The notes under the pieces are model-generated. The model saw nothing but the letters and a program-made list of their open reading frames with translations, made no database searches and was not told the DNA's origin. This document shows positions 24,401 through 39,300 of a DNA stretch of 64,000 bases, piece by piece. The translations under genes and the position numbers were made by a program. Position 1 is the first letter of the stretch; the number at the start of each line of letters is the position of its first letter. Origin of the DNA: Mycteria americana (lineage: Eukaryota > Chordata > Aves > Ciconiiformes > Ciconiidae); NCBI RefSeq assembly GCF_035582795.1, contig NC_134368.1, forward strand, positions 15,916,001 through 15,980,000, read 5' to 3'.

Positions 24401-27400
24401 AATAATATTAATTAAGCAATAAGAATTAATTAATTCAGCAATAAGAATGGTATTTTAGGGAGCAGAAGTGCCAAGAAGCATTGTTCCTCTTTAAAAATCT
24501 AACCTGAGGAGCAAGTTGAATTAGTGAGGTGCCACAGCAGCAGGGTTATGTCATGACCAGGACTAGATATGTTTCTCAGAAGAGGTTTTAATCTTTCATT
24601 TTTATGGTTAACTGTTACACTAGAGCAACCACAGAACTACAAGACTAGAGCTGGCTCATACATGTGTGTCTTGAAGCCTGGCTCAAGCAGGCTTGATGGT
24701 CTAACTGTAGGTTTGCCATTATTGTGACAGTTTCTGGCACTATGTCATGCTCCATTTTATGCATTCCCTGTTTAAACAATGAATAAACAGCAGACTGTGT
24801 TACTCTTCACAATCAAATCCATCTTCTATAGTTGTATGGGTTATATTTGAGATTATAGATGTGATTATATATGAACTCTGTATTTGTTAAAGAGTTTTGA
24901 TTTGATTCTTTTTCAGACTGTCACTTTATTTTTCTGAATCTCTGCTTCTAAATAAAAATGCTGTATTAGATCTTTATTGGTCATGATATCTAACATCCTT
25001 CAAATGTACAAATCAGAAGCTTTTTTTTTTTCTTTTTTTATAGATTAGCATTATAGCTGTCAGTCTTGCAGTGAATTTGGTGCAAGCATTAGGGTAGTGT
25101 CATTTCTCAAAGAGATATAAAAACCTCACCCCACCCCCAGTTACTATTTTTAACTTTTTAACTCATGCCATAAGCTTTCTTGATAAAGCTATTTGGCCCA
25201 AGAAACATTTTCTCACTTATCTTAATATGTCCTATCTCATATTCTTAGTTTTGTACCAGAGTTTTCAAAGAACACTGATTTCTTTATAGTTTTGTGTATT
25301 TTAAACAGTGACCAGTTTGGCATGGTGGCTTATTTAAATACATGTATATGCATACATACATATATCTCTCCATATATTAATATATCTGCATATCTATATC
25401 TATATATCTCTATATATAATATCCATTGAAGGTTTTGATCTCTTTATGCAATTGATTCAGTGTTGTCCCCCATTTACTTGTTTATTTATGTTTCTTAGAC
25501 TATAGAGAGTGTTTAAGTAAGTTTGTCTAAAATTTTACTCTTGCCTGTTTGAATAGGAACAGTAGGTGACTGCAAGACTGGTTTCATTGCCAGTCAAAAC
25601 AACAAGTAGCTATAATTAGTTTCTAAGCATATATTTACTGTTTCTTTCCATGAGTCACATCCTTGATCATGTAAAAATTGGTTCTTGAATTTCATGGGTA
25701 GCTTGGGAAGATCTTAATTCATGTCTGTACTTCCCTATGTATTGGGGTGTGATCAGAAATTACAACACTCCATGCATGTTTAATTTTTGAAAGATACCCT
25801 AAAGAAATTTGGAAGAGTTCAGTCCTTTTATCCCCATTTGACATTTGGTGGTACAATATGTTTCTGTCATACAGAGAATAGAAATAGTACAAGAGAAGTT
25901 TTGCTACAGAGCATTTTCTTTGTTTTGATGGATTCTGTCCACTGTATTGTTTTTGTTTGTCAGATCTCCACCATATGCAGAATAATTATTACCTGTGCTA
26001 GTTATTTTTGAAACTTTCCACCTGAGATTCAGGGATATGTACCGATGCACAGGATTAGCTGGCTCTTTGAGGAGCTGAGGAACTCTAACCAGCTACATTT
26101 GTAATTTCTAGACGGATACATGGTTTCTCCTTGAAGTGTCTTCTGCATTAAGATACCTGTAACCTTCTTACACACTGCTCCTTTTTCTGACAGTATCTGA
26201 CTTAATATTTCAGGCATTCTTGTGGGTGACGTAGGACCAGCAATGAGGTGATTTGCTCAAGTTAACCAACAAGCCCGTAAGACAGAGGAGAACAGTCCCC
26301 AGGATTCCTGTGCATAGAGTCCCAATGACAAGACTGCACAGCCTGCATTAAATTTCTATGCATTACTATCAGACAGTCTTTTAAATGCTGAATCAAACCA
26401 AATTCTTTTTTCAAGAATAATTGGCACTGATTTTAGCATAGATTTTGAGCTAGCTTCTGTAGATCCAGTATCATGTGTTTATACTTGAGTTCCTGCGAGT
26501 TAAGGGATTGCTCTGTAAAATTAACAACTCAAATACTCAAGATGCCAAGGTAGTTTGCCCTGTGTAACTGAAGTGGTTGCCAGTGTAATGGTAAAGAACG
26601 ACTCCTGAATGCTATAATTTTGAAAAACATGCTAAAATGCAGGGCTATAGCTGTCTACATTAAATGTTGCCTTATTTCTTCTCTTGTCTTAGCCCTAAGT
26701 TTCCTAGCAGAGAAAGTGAATAATAACCCCATACATACATGAGCCCTATTTCAGGGCTTGTCACTACTGTACCAAGCAGCAGCAGCCACTGTGCCCAAAC
26801 CCACTTGGACTAGGCTGAATTAGAAGAGTCGTACTGTGGAGGGGGGAGCTCAGACCCTTTTTCAGACACTGCTTGCACAGTGTTGCCACTGATGTGTGTG
26901 ACATGCCTGCACTGCTCTCAGCTGCTTATTGCCAGTGTTGCAGTATATCTGGGGGAAACAGTCCTCTCTGTTCTCCAGGCACATAATCAAAAGGGGAATT
27001 TTCCCAGCAGTGCTTCTTAAATGGTGAGTCCTGATGCTCTGAGGCTGACGGAGGGACTGACAGAGACTTGTGAAGTTTCAAAAGGCTGTAAAAAGACAGA
27101 CACATAATTTTAAGAAATTGCAGTCAGTGTTCAGGGGTCTCACAAGGACAGAGGATCAACAAAAATTTTAATTATTCTCTCAAAAAGCTTGAGTAACTTG
27201 ACAGTGCATTGTTCCTTCTTGTGCTTTTTCACTGCACGTTTTTGGGAAGCTTTGAATTCTGCCCTGAACCACATCCTTCATGCAGTGCTGACACTAATAC
27301 AATTGCCATTTTGAACATAGGCACAAGATGCAGTGAGATGGCTTTTCAGCAGTTGCTAAATGCCCTCAGAAGATGGCAACATCCCTTGATCAGTTTACCA

Positions 27401-30400
27401 TCCAAGCCGCAGCTATAAGTGATAAAGCCACGGGACGTGTATTGCAGCTCAGTCTTGATACAGAGGCAGTTGTAGCCACGGAGTGTGAATGCCGAATGGG
27501 AGGGGAGGATTGCAGGCCCCGGAGAAACAGCATTGCACCTACATGTAATTGGTTTCATCTCAGGAGCTGAGATGAGGAGATGAGACCGGGGTGGTCTGCA
27601 CTCAAGTAGTCAAGTATTTCAGATGTTCTTGCAGTTTACCGCATCATCTGCATAGTCAAGGTCTGTGAAAGTTACTTTGCCAACTACTCTTCCTGAGCTT
27701 GGGTCACCTACCCAACGTGGGTCAGCTACCTGCCTCTGGCATGGCAAAATAATGAAGAAGGACGTAGGAGAAGGCTTCAGCTGCTCGCGGTTCTCTTCCC
27801 TTCTCCTGCCTCTCTATTTTTGCCCTGTGGGACAAGGTAATGGCATTTAGTGAGAAACCAGCTTTCTGTGCCTTGTAGCAGCATGTGAGTTCTCCACAAA
27901 CATTACGCATGTGGTTTTTGAAACATGCTCTGCCTGTGTCGTATTGAACCACAGTATATGCTCATTCCCTTTCTGGTAAAGGGAATACAAATACGAGAAC
28001 TGTGATGCTGAGAAATCAACCTGTGGCACACAAGGATAATTTAAGCAGACATATTGTCCCAAGACTGATTATTATTCAGGCCATTTACAAGAAACCTGCT
28101 ACAAGTGCAGCGTGTAAGTTATTTTTATTTATAGGAATGGCAGGCTGAGCTTTTAGAAAATAACTCTGAACTAGACTGCTTTGTCATTCTGTGGAAAAAG
28201 CAGCTGGTGGATCTCAAATTTGGTATTTTAGTTTCCCAAAACTTCAGCATTTATGATTCTTCCTGGTACTAGTACATGCAATTCTGTGTTTCGTTGCTGT
28301 GCTGGAGATAGAGAGAGAAGTGACATCCAGGAGACATTGGTTCATTGCCTTGAGACTTGCAAGGAAATTATTTTAAAAGGAGTCTAAAAAGGGATCAAGC
28401 TTTCACATTGCTCACATTATCTGGACGAAATTCCCTTTCACCGATGAAATATTTGAATAAAACATATTGTTGGCAAGGCTAATAGTAGTTTGAAAATCCT
28501 GGCTGTCAAATGAGGATCCACAAGAGGAGGAATACTAGGCTGAAAATTTTGGTGTGTTTTCAGAATGAAATTACACTATGACAATATCTATCATCGAGGT
28601 GTTTTCTAGCCAAATCCACCCACAGTCCTATGACAGGAAAGGGACTAGATTTCAAACGCTATGGAGAAACTCTGCCTAGTCTGGGCTTGAAAACAGGTTG
28701 TAAGTCATGTAAAAGGAAAGACTCAAATCATAGTAATAACTTCTGCTATTCTGAAATGATTTAGGGACTGACAGATTATCCTTCCCTATTAAGAAGCAAG
28801 TAAATCTCACCATTTGATGTATTGCTAATGTCAGATTCAAAGATATAATTGTGAACTAAAATACTGTCCTTGAATAAATTGAAATCCTGGACAGTTTTAC
28901 AGCATTTCAACTGAGTGTTGCAGTGTAACAAACCCTCTGAGTGTTGTTGATTCCAGAAGAAGAATTAGGGCATTATAGAAAAAAAATTAAGCTAACAACC
29001 AAACCCAAGAAAATAATAAGGACAAATCCATCCTGCATAACTCTGAAAAATCAGATCATGCAAATATCTAACCTTATGTGAAAGCGACACTTATTACTGT
29101 CTTGTAAATGGTGCTGTTTTAAGAAATGGCTAATCAATAGCTGTATTATATGTTCCAGAACACGGAGCCAGAATGGGTTCCAGATGGGCTGGGGGTAGGA
29201 GGTCTGGGAAAATAAAAGGCATCTTGAATTCCAGTTTGGAGGAACTAGCCTTGTTTGTTAACTGCATTAAATGCTGCAAATGTTTATTTATTGGTAAAGA
29301 ATGATGTAGAAAGATTTGTTCTGATGGCACTTCTCCAAACAAGCTTTTAAAGAAAGGAAAACCACATATTCTAACTCTCTTGTCAAAGCTCAGAAAAAAA
29401 TGGCCCCTTTTAACTTTCTGTTTTCCACTAAGGTTAAAACGGTACCTCTGCTCAGTTATCTAGTTCTTTCTACGCAAAATCTGCATTTCACCAAAGTTCA
29501 AACCTGCCAACAATAGAAGGATTTCAGCATTTATCAAACGAAAAAATAAACTATAACGTAGACACATTCATGGGGGACTTCAACTGTAAAATGTGAAGGC
29601 CATGTTACTCTAACTTCTACCTTGACTTTGACCTCTTTTGGTAGCAGAAATTTGTATTTGGATATACACATGAGCCAAAAATGCCCATTCAAGTTTTTTT
29701 CTTGCTGTGTTCCTTGAAGCTGGTAAGGATTTGGCAATAGAGGAGATAGTCGATGTTTCCAGCTGGCATTTTAATAGAGCATTACAAGAGTAACCGAAGG
29801 TCAGCTATTCCGTCTGAAAATCTTTGCTGTTATTTTAGCATGCTCCGGTACAGCTGGTAACACATCGCATCCTGCTGCTGCTCGGGCAAGCCCATTTCCT
29901 GCCAGGAGTCCCGGAGTTTCACAATTAGCTCAGGCATGTGATAAATCATCTGACGTCTAGTAGAATAATCTAACATCAGGCTCTATAATTTACATTTTCT
30001 AATTACTATAAATTATCATTTGGTGTCTCTTAAAAGTTGTATTGCTTTGTCAGGAACTCTATCAATAAGAAGCCTGTACCTGCAACTCTCTGGGCAAAGG
30101 AACAATCTCCCTTCAGTGTTACATCCCTGGCCTCTGCAGATCAACTGACTGCTGCTACAGCTGCCATTTGAGTTAGTCATTGTGATGCTAATCTGTATCT
30201 TCTTGACCATCTTCTCCAAATAGTGCATTCTATGTTTCTGCTTCATTTTGCATTAGTTTTAGATTTGTTTTTCAGTTTTTCAATCATCGGTCATTAACTG
30301 CAAATTTTGCCTCATGCTTGAGCCATGACTGGTTGTTTGGGGTTGTTGGGGAGTAGAAAAAAAACTTCTGATATACTGACTTCTCATTTCAGTCTCCTCT

Positions 30401-33400
30401 TTGGTGAAGTAACTGAATTCTCTGTTTTACTTCCCACACCTCAATCAGTGACTTAAATTGTGGCAATTTTCCATAGCTATGTCCTGGTTGCAAATGTATT
30501 TCGATCTTTATTTAATAGCAATCCTAATTTCTTTTTCAAATGCACTGCAGCTTCAGTTTAGTCATTTGGACAGAATTATGGTTAAGGTTTGGTTCTATTC
30601 CAAACAAAAATAGATTCCTCTAGCTTTATTCTTGCACTGGTCTGAGTCATTGAATGCAACTGGCTGTTATTTACAGCTGGCTGACAGTTGTAATACATTC
30701 GAAGCCTTCACTATTGCAGTCTGTCACCGGTGGGAAGCTTTTAGCAAATATCCTAGTTGGAGCCATAACAAAATAGTTTAGTGATTCTGTTAATAGCGCA
30801 CTGCATCTCACATCACAGGTCTGCTAGGTCCTGCGCTGCTGAGCATCTGTCAGAGCAGCAGCACAACAATAAAGCCAGAAAAAAGATGTGAAGACAGGGA
30901 ACAAAAAGGATGGGTTCAGACTCCCACTGTCCTCCAAACAGCCGGCAGTGGAAGTAGGACACAGCAGCGCAGTGGCAGAGGTGCAGGCACGGAGCATCCT
31001 CATGGCCCACTACCACTCTGCACTATTTCTCCTGCCATTTTTCAACAGTGTGTGAGCTGGGACACATTTGTAAAACTGTATTTACTTTATTCAAAATATA
31101 AGGTGAAACCCAGAAGGATTTGGCTGTATATTGACTAGATATGACCTTTATCCTTTCAAATATTTTTTTCCTGTTGATTAGCACACAGTTTATAATGTAT
31201 TACTGTATTCTTCTTATGAACTACTGGAACTTCAGTACTTTTTTTCTTCAATATGAAGCATATGAAAGAATTTTGTCCTATTTAACTGCCTCCTTTCCAA
31301 GAAGTCTTTTCTTTCACCTGAAGAAAACTGGTTAAACATGGCAAAAGTGATAAGCTGGTGTAGCTGAATAGTGATGTTTCTTAGACCCTATTTCTGTTCT
31401 GAATTAGTTTGTTCACCATTAGAATTATGAGACAACTGTCATTTAAATTTAACACGCTGGCTCTTTTCTTTTCTTTTGTCCACTCTCTTTCTTTTATATA
31501 CCCCTGGTTGAGGCACATGCTCTATTCTTTTGTTTATATGCTAAATTCAGGTTGTAGTTCCACCTAAAATAAGAAGTGATGGGAAGTTTTAATTTGGTTT
31601 CGTATTTTTGTATGGTTTTAGTCTAACTGGAGCTACAAGAACTATCTCTTAATTTAAATACAACAAGTTTTTTTCCTACATTCCCATTACCTATTCTGCT
31701 TTGTGTTGCATTTTAACATTGTGAGCTTAGAGAGTAGTATAATTTCATTAGATATCTGAATTCCATTTCCAATGTGGTTACTAAGTAGCTATATTATTTA
31801 ATGCTTATATGTATTTCTTTTAAAGAGGTGACGTGATAAGTATTAAAATCATGACTGCTTACTGCAATTAACTCAGTAATGAGTATAATAATGATTACTA
31901 CATAGAAGGCAGGAGAAGAATTCTTAATGCTTTCTCACAATTAACGAATAAAGTGTGCTAAGCTGTATGAAGAACCGACAATTGCTAAATATACCCTATG
32001 GACTGCTGGGTGTCAGGCACAGTCCTCAGTGTATTACACTAGCCCAGAGAGCTTCAGCTAATCATCAGAAGAAATGTCTTTCTTGACCCATGTGATCCTA
32101 GATCTCAAACTGGCCTGAGCAGCTTTTGTGAAAAAACATCCTATTACCATTTGAATATCCCGAAACAGTCTGTTGGGACATAATGTCCATTGAAAATTCC
32201 CGTTTCCTACTTCTAAGGCATATAACCACTGCAGGGCTAAAGTTGTGTAATATTATCCAAAGGCTGACATCCCATTTCACTTGATTTAGGTTAAGATAAG
32301 TGGAGTGGAAAATATTTATTTACAACATCTCAAACAGCCGGGACAGCTACACAGTTACAAGTGTTTGTAAAAGGCATCAGTGAAAAAATGAAAGAAAACT
32401 GCACTTTAATCTTTTTATACAAAAAATTAAATCTAAAGTCTGCCTGCAATCAGCCAACCTGTTGTAGGCTCTTTGCTGGTCCACACAGTCAGGAACTTCT
32501 CTCTTCATCCAGGATTTATGTCAAGGGTTACATTTATCAGAACAAATATTCTTTATCAGTCTCTTTCTTGAAGTTCTCCTTATTCATCTCTAACATACTT
32601 GGAGATTGCTCTGACACTCTTCCTCTAAACTAAGGATAGACATCTCTTTCAACAAACGAGGTCATTTTGGCAGATATATCCTGCACTTGATTGACCTATT
32701 CTGTTGGTTCTTAACAAAGAAGTAAACATTCCCCATCTGGTACTCCAAAGCAAAGTGTGTGTACCTGATGAGCTATAAAGTTTGAGTGTTTGACAAACAT
32801 CCTTAATACAAACATGCAAATGAGATTCATCTATGCAGTTTATCAGTGGCTCTTAGCTGAGAACAGACAGTATGGGAGTCACCTACTTTAGGGTGATACC
32901 AGCATTGTGATGACTGAACTCCAGAAAGGTTTGAAAGGTGCTGTAATAATAGTATAACTTCAAATGAAGCAACCTTCTAGGTGTACATCAGACAGAGAGT
33001 CAGAAACAGCCTTAAGAAAATAACAAGGGAAATAATGATGGCTGCTGCAGAGGCAGGCGTGCAGGAAATTTCTAGGAGCTTAGCTACGAAAGCTCTTGAA
33101 GAGAGTCACGGTTCAAGGAAGTGTCTGAATATTTTGCTTTACTGTCAGAATAGTCATACAGGAGGAAATAAGGTTCACTTTACTTCATCAGGAAGGCTTT
33201 TCCATGATACATATGAAGCCTTTCAGACAGGCAAGAAAACCCACTTCACTCAGCAATAGGGTATTTATCATGGCATATGATAGATGGCACATGATAAATG
33301 GCACATTATCTATGGCATATTCCATCTATGAAGGAATACAGTGACAGTTTCATAGCTCAGCACAGTCATTCACTGGTGACTATTGTACATTAGATTGGTA

Positions 33401-35639
33401 GAATCCAGTTACCGACTCTCAAAATGATTTTCTTTTGTCCAAGTGTCAATTTTTTAAACACTATGAAAAAACTAGTGAGATGTATTAAGTCATTGGTTCA
33501 CCTTCTTCTCTCTCCTCTAATAAGTATTTTCACAGATCATTTTGCCATCTCATCATTTTAATTTCAGTTTTTAGAGAAGTGCCTTGTTCATGGGATATTT
33601 TCTACGGAACTATTAAACATTTCCAATGCACACACACCATTGTGACTGTTGCACCCTATTTTACACTGTTTCAGTAATAAATCACTGCAGTAATAAATCA
33701 CACTGTCCTGTGGGAAAGTTGGAGCAGAAAACAGAGAGACACAAACTGCTCTTCAAAATACTTATTTACTTAACCTGATTATTTGATAAAAGAAAACTCT
33801 TTACATACAGCTGCTGGATCACAGGAGCAAAATGTGGGGGTGGCAAATCAGAAAGTGCTCCTTCTCTACTGAAGGTGAGGGAGGTGGCAGCTGTGGCGGA
33901 GCAGTGACATTACTCAGACATTACTCCTCTGTAACTGGAAGAGAGGATGCTGGAGCAATTCCTTTATTTCTGCTCTTCCTTTGTTCCCTAGTCGGGACTG
34001 TGACTGTTATTTACATTTCCCTGTTATCTTCTTTGTGTTTTCACTATATATGGGATGTTTTACATACATACATGTTCTCTTTGTGATGCCCTAAAACCAG
34101 CTCTGTCGGGCTCCCAAGGCTGCATTCCTGCACTGATGACTCAGTGACCTTCTGTGGTTTGTGTTTACACCCCAGCATGGAGCCGGGCTTCTGCTGTTAG
34201 CCTCCGCCTGCACTCTCAGGGGCCTTTGCTACTGTGATATCCAGCAGGCTATGGCACATAGTGCCAGATCTTCAAAAGGAAGTAGCATCCCAAAGCTCAA
34301 TGTGGGACTCGGGGTCATGACGTGTCATCAGCCCCACCTAAAGACGCTAATCACCAGCCTTTATCCAGGTGGACAGGCCACCTTTACTTAACCCGGAAAA
34401 GAAACAGATATATACTATATATGTTTGTTAAATAGCATAATAAGCCCCATTACCCAAGCTCCCTGCACAGTCAGTGTAAAGAAAGAAGCTCTCCAGAGAG
34501 AAATTCAAAGCGATGAAATTGGAGTTTCACTCCCTTCTGAAGCTTTCTGAAGGACCCCAGCTCTGACTGTCGATGCTAGAAGGAGCCCAAGATGCTCAGT
34601 CTCAGTAGGTTATATCAGCCTTTGAATATACTGCCCACCATCCATCATCCCCCACCTATTGCTTCCACAGCCTTGCTAAGGAAGCATAATTGTCCTGAGG
34701 AGCAATCAGTGTGGGATTGCTGTGTAGCACTAACAGGCGATCCTAACCATAAATCCTCCCATAAACTAGTTCAGCCAAGGAACTGAGTTCAGTTATTGAA
34801 AATACAGAGAGGAACAATAACATTTGAAGGATACACTTTAATCCCCGTAAAATAAAAAAAGTGAGTTTTTCCATCTCGTATGTTATAGTATCACTACAGA
34901 ATAAGTCTTCTTGGAGAACCTTTAAAGGACCAAGAGGTTTGTCTTAATTGCTCTCACTCATCAGTCATTCTACTGCTATATCTGAAAAGATTTTTTGGAC
35001 AGACCTTCTCACTAACCTCTTCTCACTTCATACTTATCTGACTTTCCTAAAGAGTACTTACACCACTAGTGTTCATTCGTATGCCTAATTAATGAACTTC
35101 TTGTCTCTGATTCTAAGCTTCCAATTTTTTTAATATCCAAAGTCCACAATCAAAGTGTGGATCAGTTCTTGTGGATTACAAAATTATTTCATGGAGGAAT
35201 AATATAAAAAAGATATGGCAGGTATTTGTATTATATAAAATTTATAAAGTAATGATGCTATTTGGTGAATATCTGAGCCAAATATCAATGGGTAAATTAA
35301 ATTCCCGCATGCTAAAGAACTCCAAATACCTTTGGACTTTTAAGTTACAATCTTGTTGTATCACTTTTTAACTTATTCCTTCTGTTCATGTCGTAACAAA
35401 CCTGTTCTTATGTAAGAAATGCCTATTGCTGATTTTGATGGTAAAATCACCATCAATAGCTTATTATTTAATTATAGTTTATACTGATCCCTAGCAACAG
35501 CTCTCTGTTGCTCCTGTCCTTTCTTTTTGACATGGTGGAAGATCATTTGTGTTGTGCATCAGCCTGATGCACAATACAAATTAAATGTGTTTAAGATACA
35601 AATACATAACTGCAGCAGCCCAAGAGTATAAAAATGGCA
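21490..35639. other. Long intergenic desert, nothing supportable
   Basis: About 14 kb of AT-rich DNA with no exon that I can support. It includes a TA-rich microsatellite-like tract near 25,337-25,425, (attaatta) runs near 22,880 and 24,400-24,450, and a two-copy 14-bp duplication (cagtaataaatcac) near 33,672-33,701. A 93-codon minus-strand open frame at 23,871-24,152 starts in good context (cacc before ATG), but I do not recognise its product. Exons of CLNK, the upstream neighbour of ZNF518B in mammals, were looked for by eye and not seen. Confidence 0.4.
25337..25425. repeat. TA-rich imperfect microsatellite
   Basis: Alternating TA, TATC and CATA units (catgtatatgcatacataca and similar) over about 90 bases, too imperfect for a single unit count. 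Confidence 0.7.
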
Positions 35640-36360
35640 CATTAGGCCAAAGGTCCTTCTAACCCAGCAACCTGTAGCAACCAACAGCAAATGCCTAGTG
35701 CAGAGTACAAAAACCAGTAATCATGTAGTGATATTTTCTGAGAGTGATATCCCTCTACTTAGCCCCCCATGGATATTTCTTCTTCCATTTGCCCAATCAC
35801 TTACTGAATCCATATACACTTTTACAACGAACAACACGATCACTAGAATTGTTTCAGTTTATTTACTCACGTGGAAGATCACCTCCTGTTGTTTGTTCTG
35901 CATCTGCTGCCTGCTTGTTTTATTTGAGAATAACACCCCTGTCTCTTGGATTGTAAAAAACAATTGTCCTCTATTTATTCTCTGTGTGCTAATGGCTGCA
36001 GAGGCCTCTATTGTATTCCCTCCTCAGCGGTTTCTTTCTCATGCTAGCACTTGTTCCTCACAGAGCTGGTCCAGAGCCTGATCTTGCCCTTCTCTGAACC
36101 CATTCTAGTCCCTGGGATGGGAGAATCATAACATCCCAGAATACCCAAGATGCAGGCACATGGGTTTCATATAGAGAAAAAAATAATGTTCCCTGTTCTG
36201 TTCTCTATTCCTGTCTTTGTAATTTCTAGCATTTGATTTGTTTGTCTCACCCAAGCATTTGAGCACTTAATTGACATTTTCATAAAATTCTCAATTCTAG
36301 TGAAAGATCTTTTCCCTCAATGGTAGTAGCAGTCAGAGAGGCCATTATTTTCTATATCAA
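35640..36360 (-). mobile_element. Ancient CR1/L3-like LINE, antisense
   Basis: The forward strand follows, in order, the antisense body of an old amniote CR1. It has 'ccaaaggtccttctaaccca', then 'taatcatgtagtgat', then 'gcccttctctgaacccatt', then 'caagatgcaggcacatgg', then 'ttctctattcctgtctttg' and 'ctagcatttgatttg'. This is the same internal region as the remnant at 47.3-48.1 kb, but the two are not close copies. Plus-strand open frames here (for example 35,698-36,081) are antisense to the element and not genes. Confidence 0.7.
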
Positions 36361-39300
36361 GTTTTCCTGTGGGATTCATCTGATCTTTAATACTTTTCTC
36401 ACTCCTGGTTTTGTTCGCAATACTCCTGGCCTTTGTTACCAATAATTCAGTGACGGTTTTGAAAATCTTGTTTTGCTTCAGATCATTTTCAGCTGCTGCC
36501 TGCTTTGCATATCAGAAGTACATATCCAATTATTTGATGTAAATCAAAGCTTCCAGGCTAGTACTCAGTTTAAATTCTGCTTCAAAAACATGTCTAATTT
36601 GAATAGAAAAGGTTAATATCCCCCTTTTTATTCAGAGACATATTTTAATTCAACAAAGTTTTTGTCACACAAGACAGTCCTAAGATCACCGTAGACCATA
36701 TGCAGTTCTTTTTTAAAAATAAAATGTCCTTATACTTTTTCTCACAAAGAAATTTTCATCAGAATTTTTTTTGCCGTTAGCTTAGTCCTGATCAGATCTA
36801 TCGTCCTTTATTCTGATCCCACTTTGCTTTTCTCATTCCTTGGAATTCCTTCGTAACTACCCACTTTTCCTTCAGTAGCATGTATATTCCATGTGGAATG
36901 TACTAGGTATGACATTTCTTGAATTTCTGGATTCTTGGTTTTTACCAAACTTATGTTGTCATCTGACAAACTGCACGTGGTCATGCTGCATTATTTGTTG
37001 AGATTCAGGCAACTCAGAGTTCACAACATTCTATGCTGTCACTAATTCTCCTGCCATTACCTATCTATCTCGTGCATTTCAATGCCTTAAGGATAGAGAT
37101 GCTCTTCTGTTGTGCAACAGACTCTATTGTGTGAGTGCCACAGAGCTGGAAACTGCAGTAAACGTGTTTTCCCTGTTTGCCCTGTCTTCTTGCACCACAA
37201 ACACATTGTGTTTGGATCAAAATTCATCATTAACTGCTTGCTGATCATACTAAACATTCATTAAAGAAACCTCTTTGGGAAAAAGGCTATCAGCAATTTT
37301 GAAGGCAAAACACATGATGTTAGGATAGGGAGAAGAGAGGAAAAAAAAGGAAATATTTCTTGTCCTGGTGGCAGTGGATAAATCAGTGCACTGAAACAAC
37401 ATTATACCTGATTCAGATTGTATGGGCAATTATATGCTAAAGAAAAAGAGGGAGCAAAAAGGTTTTTTAATTGATGTAAATTTATGAATGTATATAATTT
37501 CTCCACTTGCAGAAACATATTTAGTAATTGATACTGAAATAATTAGTATCTCCTTTTGTGTTGACAGATGTGACATTTGCAGCAGAAGATTTTTTCTGCA
37601 TGTGCGCTGCGAGGAGGGGCTGGAGTCCTTAATAATTTTTGTTTTTTCTCATGACAGATAGTGTAAATTGAAGGTCATGGTGGGATTATGAATAGACCAC
37701 CAAACATACTTACTAGTTAAAAATTTTAACAATAACCTTCCTAGAGTTGAACATCAGCCAGAACCACATGAGGCTTCTGTATTGACTCTCAGATTAATTT
37801 ACCATCTTGAGTTTTTGGTTACCTTTCTGGACTAAGAGCTGATGTAAATGGCCACTGCTCTGGAGACAACAAAGCTGTGATGGTTTATCATAGGGGGGCT
37901 CTCATGTGAAGTCTCGTCTACGTTTATGAATGCAAGAGAATTACGGTTGCTTTTAGAAATGGTGTACAAATGTAATAATTTGACTTTTCATCCTTTGTTA
38001 TTTTGTGTTTCAGAACTGGTGTGCACACCATGCAATGCCTATTTCATATTCAGCTTTGTTTTGCTCACACACTGGCTGTTTGCTGTGCTTATCCTGCAGT
38101 TTTATGTTTCCTCCTCTGCCTAGGGAGGCTTAGACTCACCCTGTGAACAGATTCATTAAAACTGATGTGGCCGCTGGCATAGCGAACATTGGTGATGTCT
38201 TTTAAAAGGCACTTTGTTTTACATAACCTATGTAATAATTCAACTGGCTATCCACTTTTAAGAAAGACTTGAGGTATGTTGAGGTAGTAAGAAAAAACCT
38301 GAGACAGTTCAATTCCTGCCGACTTCAGATCCTGAAGCATGTGTGTGGGAGGAAAATGCAACACAAAGACGTTGGGCTGTTGGGCAGAGAGAAGCAGCCG
38401 GAGGCAAGGATTTCCCTAGGCAGTCTGAGAGGACCACATAGTCTTACCGATGGGGTAAAACTCCCTTCAAGCTTACAGGTCTTTGCACTGCACTCTACAA
38501 CATTGTGCGCATGCATCCATTTTGCCAACACCAAAAATAATTGAAAACAAAGACAGGGAACAGAATAGCGTTCTTAAGTTAATTCAGAAATGTTCAGTTT
38601 GTAGCAGGTTGTATCAAGAGAAATTAAGATCAGAGAACTAAGGCAATTAAATGACACTTGTACAGCAGGGTGTTTCAGGTCTGTCTCTTTAAAATCTGCC
38701 TTTACTAGTGTGCTGTTTCATCAGTGGTCTATCCAGCATAGTGAGATTAAATGAGAATTTTGACCTGCTTCATTGCTTCTGTAAACAAGCAGATTCAATG
38801 AGTTTCAGCTTGTTCATTGACATAATTATCTAGGTCATCTGGAGTTCGACCAAAGCCCAGTGAAAATCAATGGAAAGACTTCTATCAGCTTTAGTGGATT
38901 TTGAATCCTGCCTTTGGAGCTTGGAATAAAGACGACAGAGAGGAAGGAATCCACTTCTGAGCATAAAAAGAACAGCTCATACTTCATATTTTGTTTTGAT
39001 CAGTTAATGACTGACTTTTAAATACAGAATTGAATACAGACATCATGATGTTTCTAATTGTGTTATCAAGTGTGTTGATAGACATTTGTTATAAAGAAAA
39101 TAGGAATATAAATGAAATTAGTATTGGTAAAACTGGCTGACACAGAATGTAAAAGGGGGAGCCATTTGCACTTCTTAATTTTAGTTCTGAAGAAATATAG
39201 TTAAAGGTACTAGCAAACAATACAGCATTTTGTGTTATTAAATAAGTCAGTGATGTGTGCTGGGTAAAGGCTTTAAAGTTCTGTTGATAGTTAAAGAGGT

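Noticed and set aside
35698-36081. 127-codon plus-strand frame
   Set aside because: Antisense to an ancient LINE remnant.
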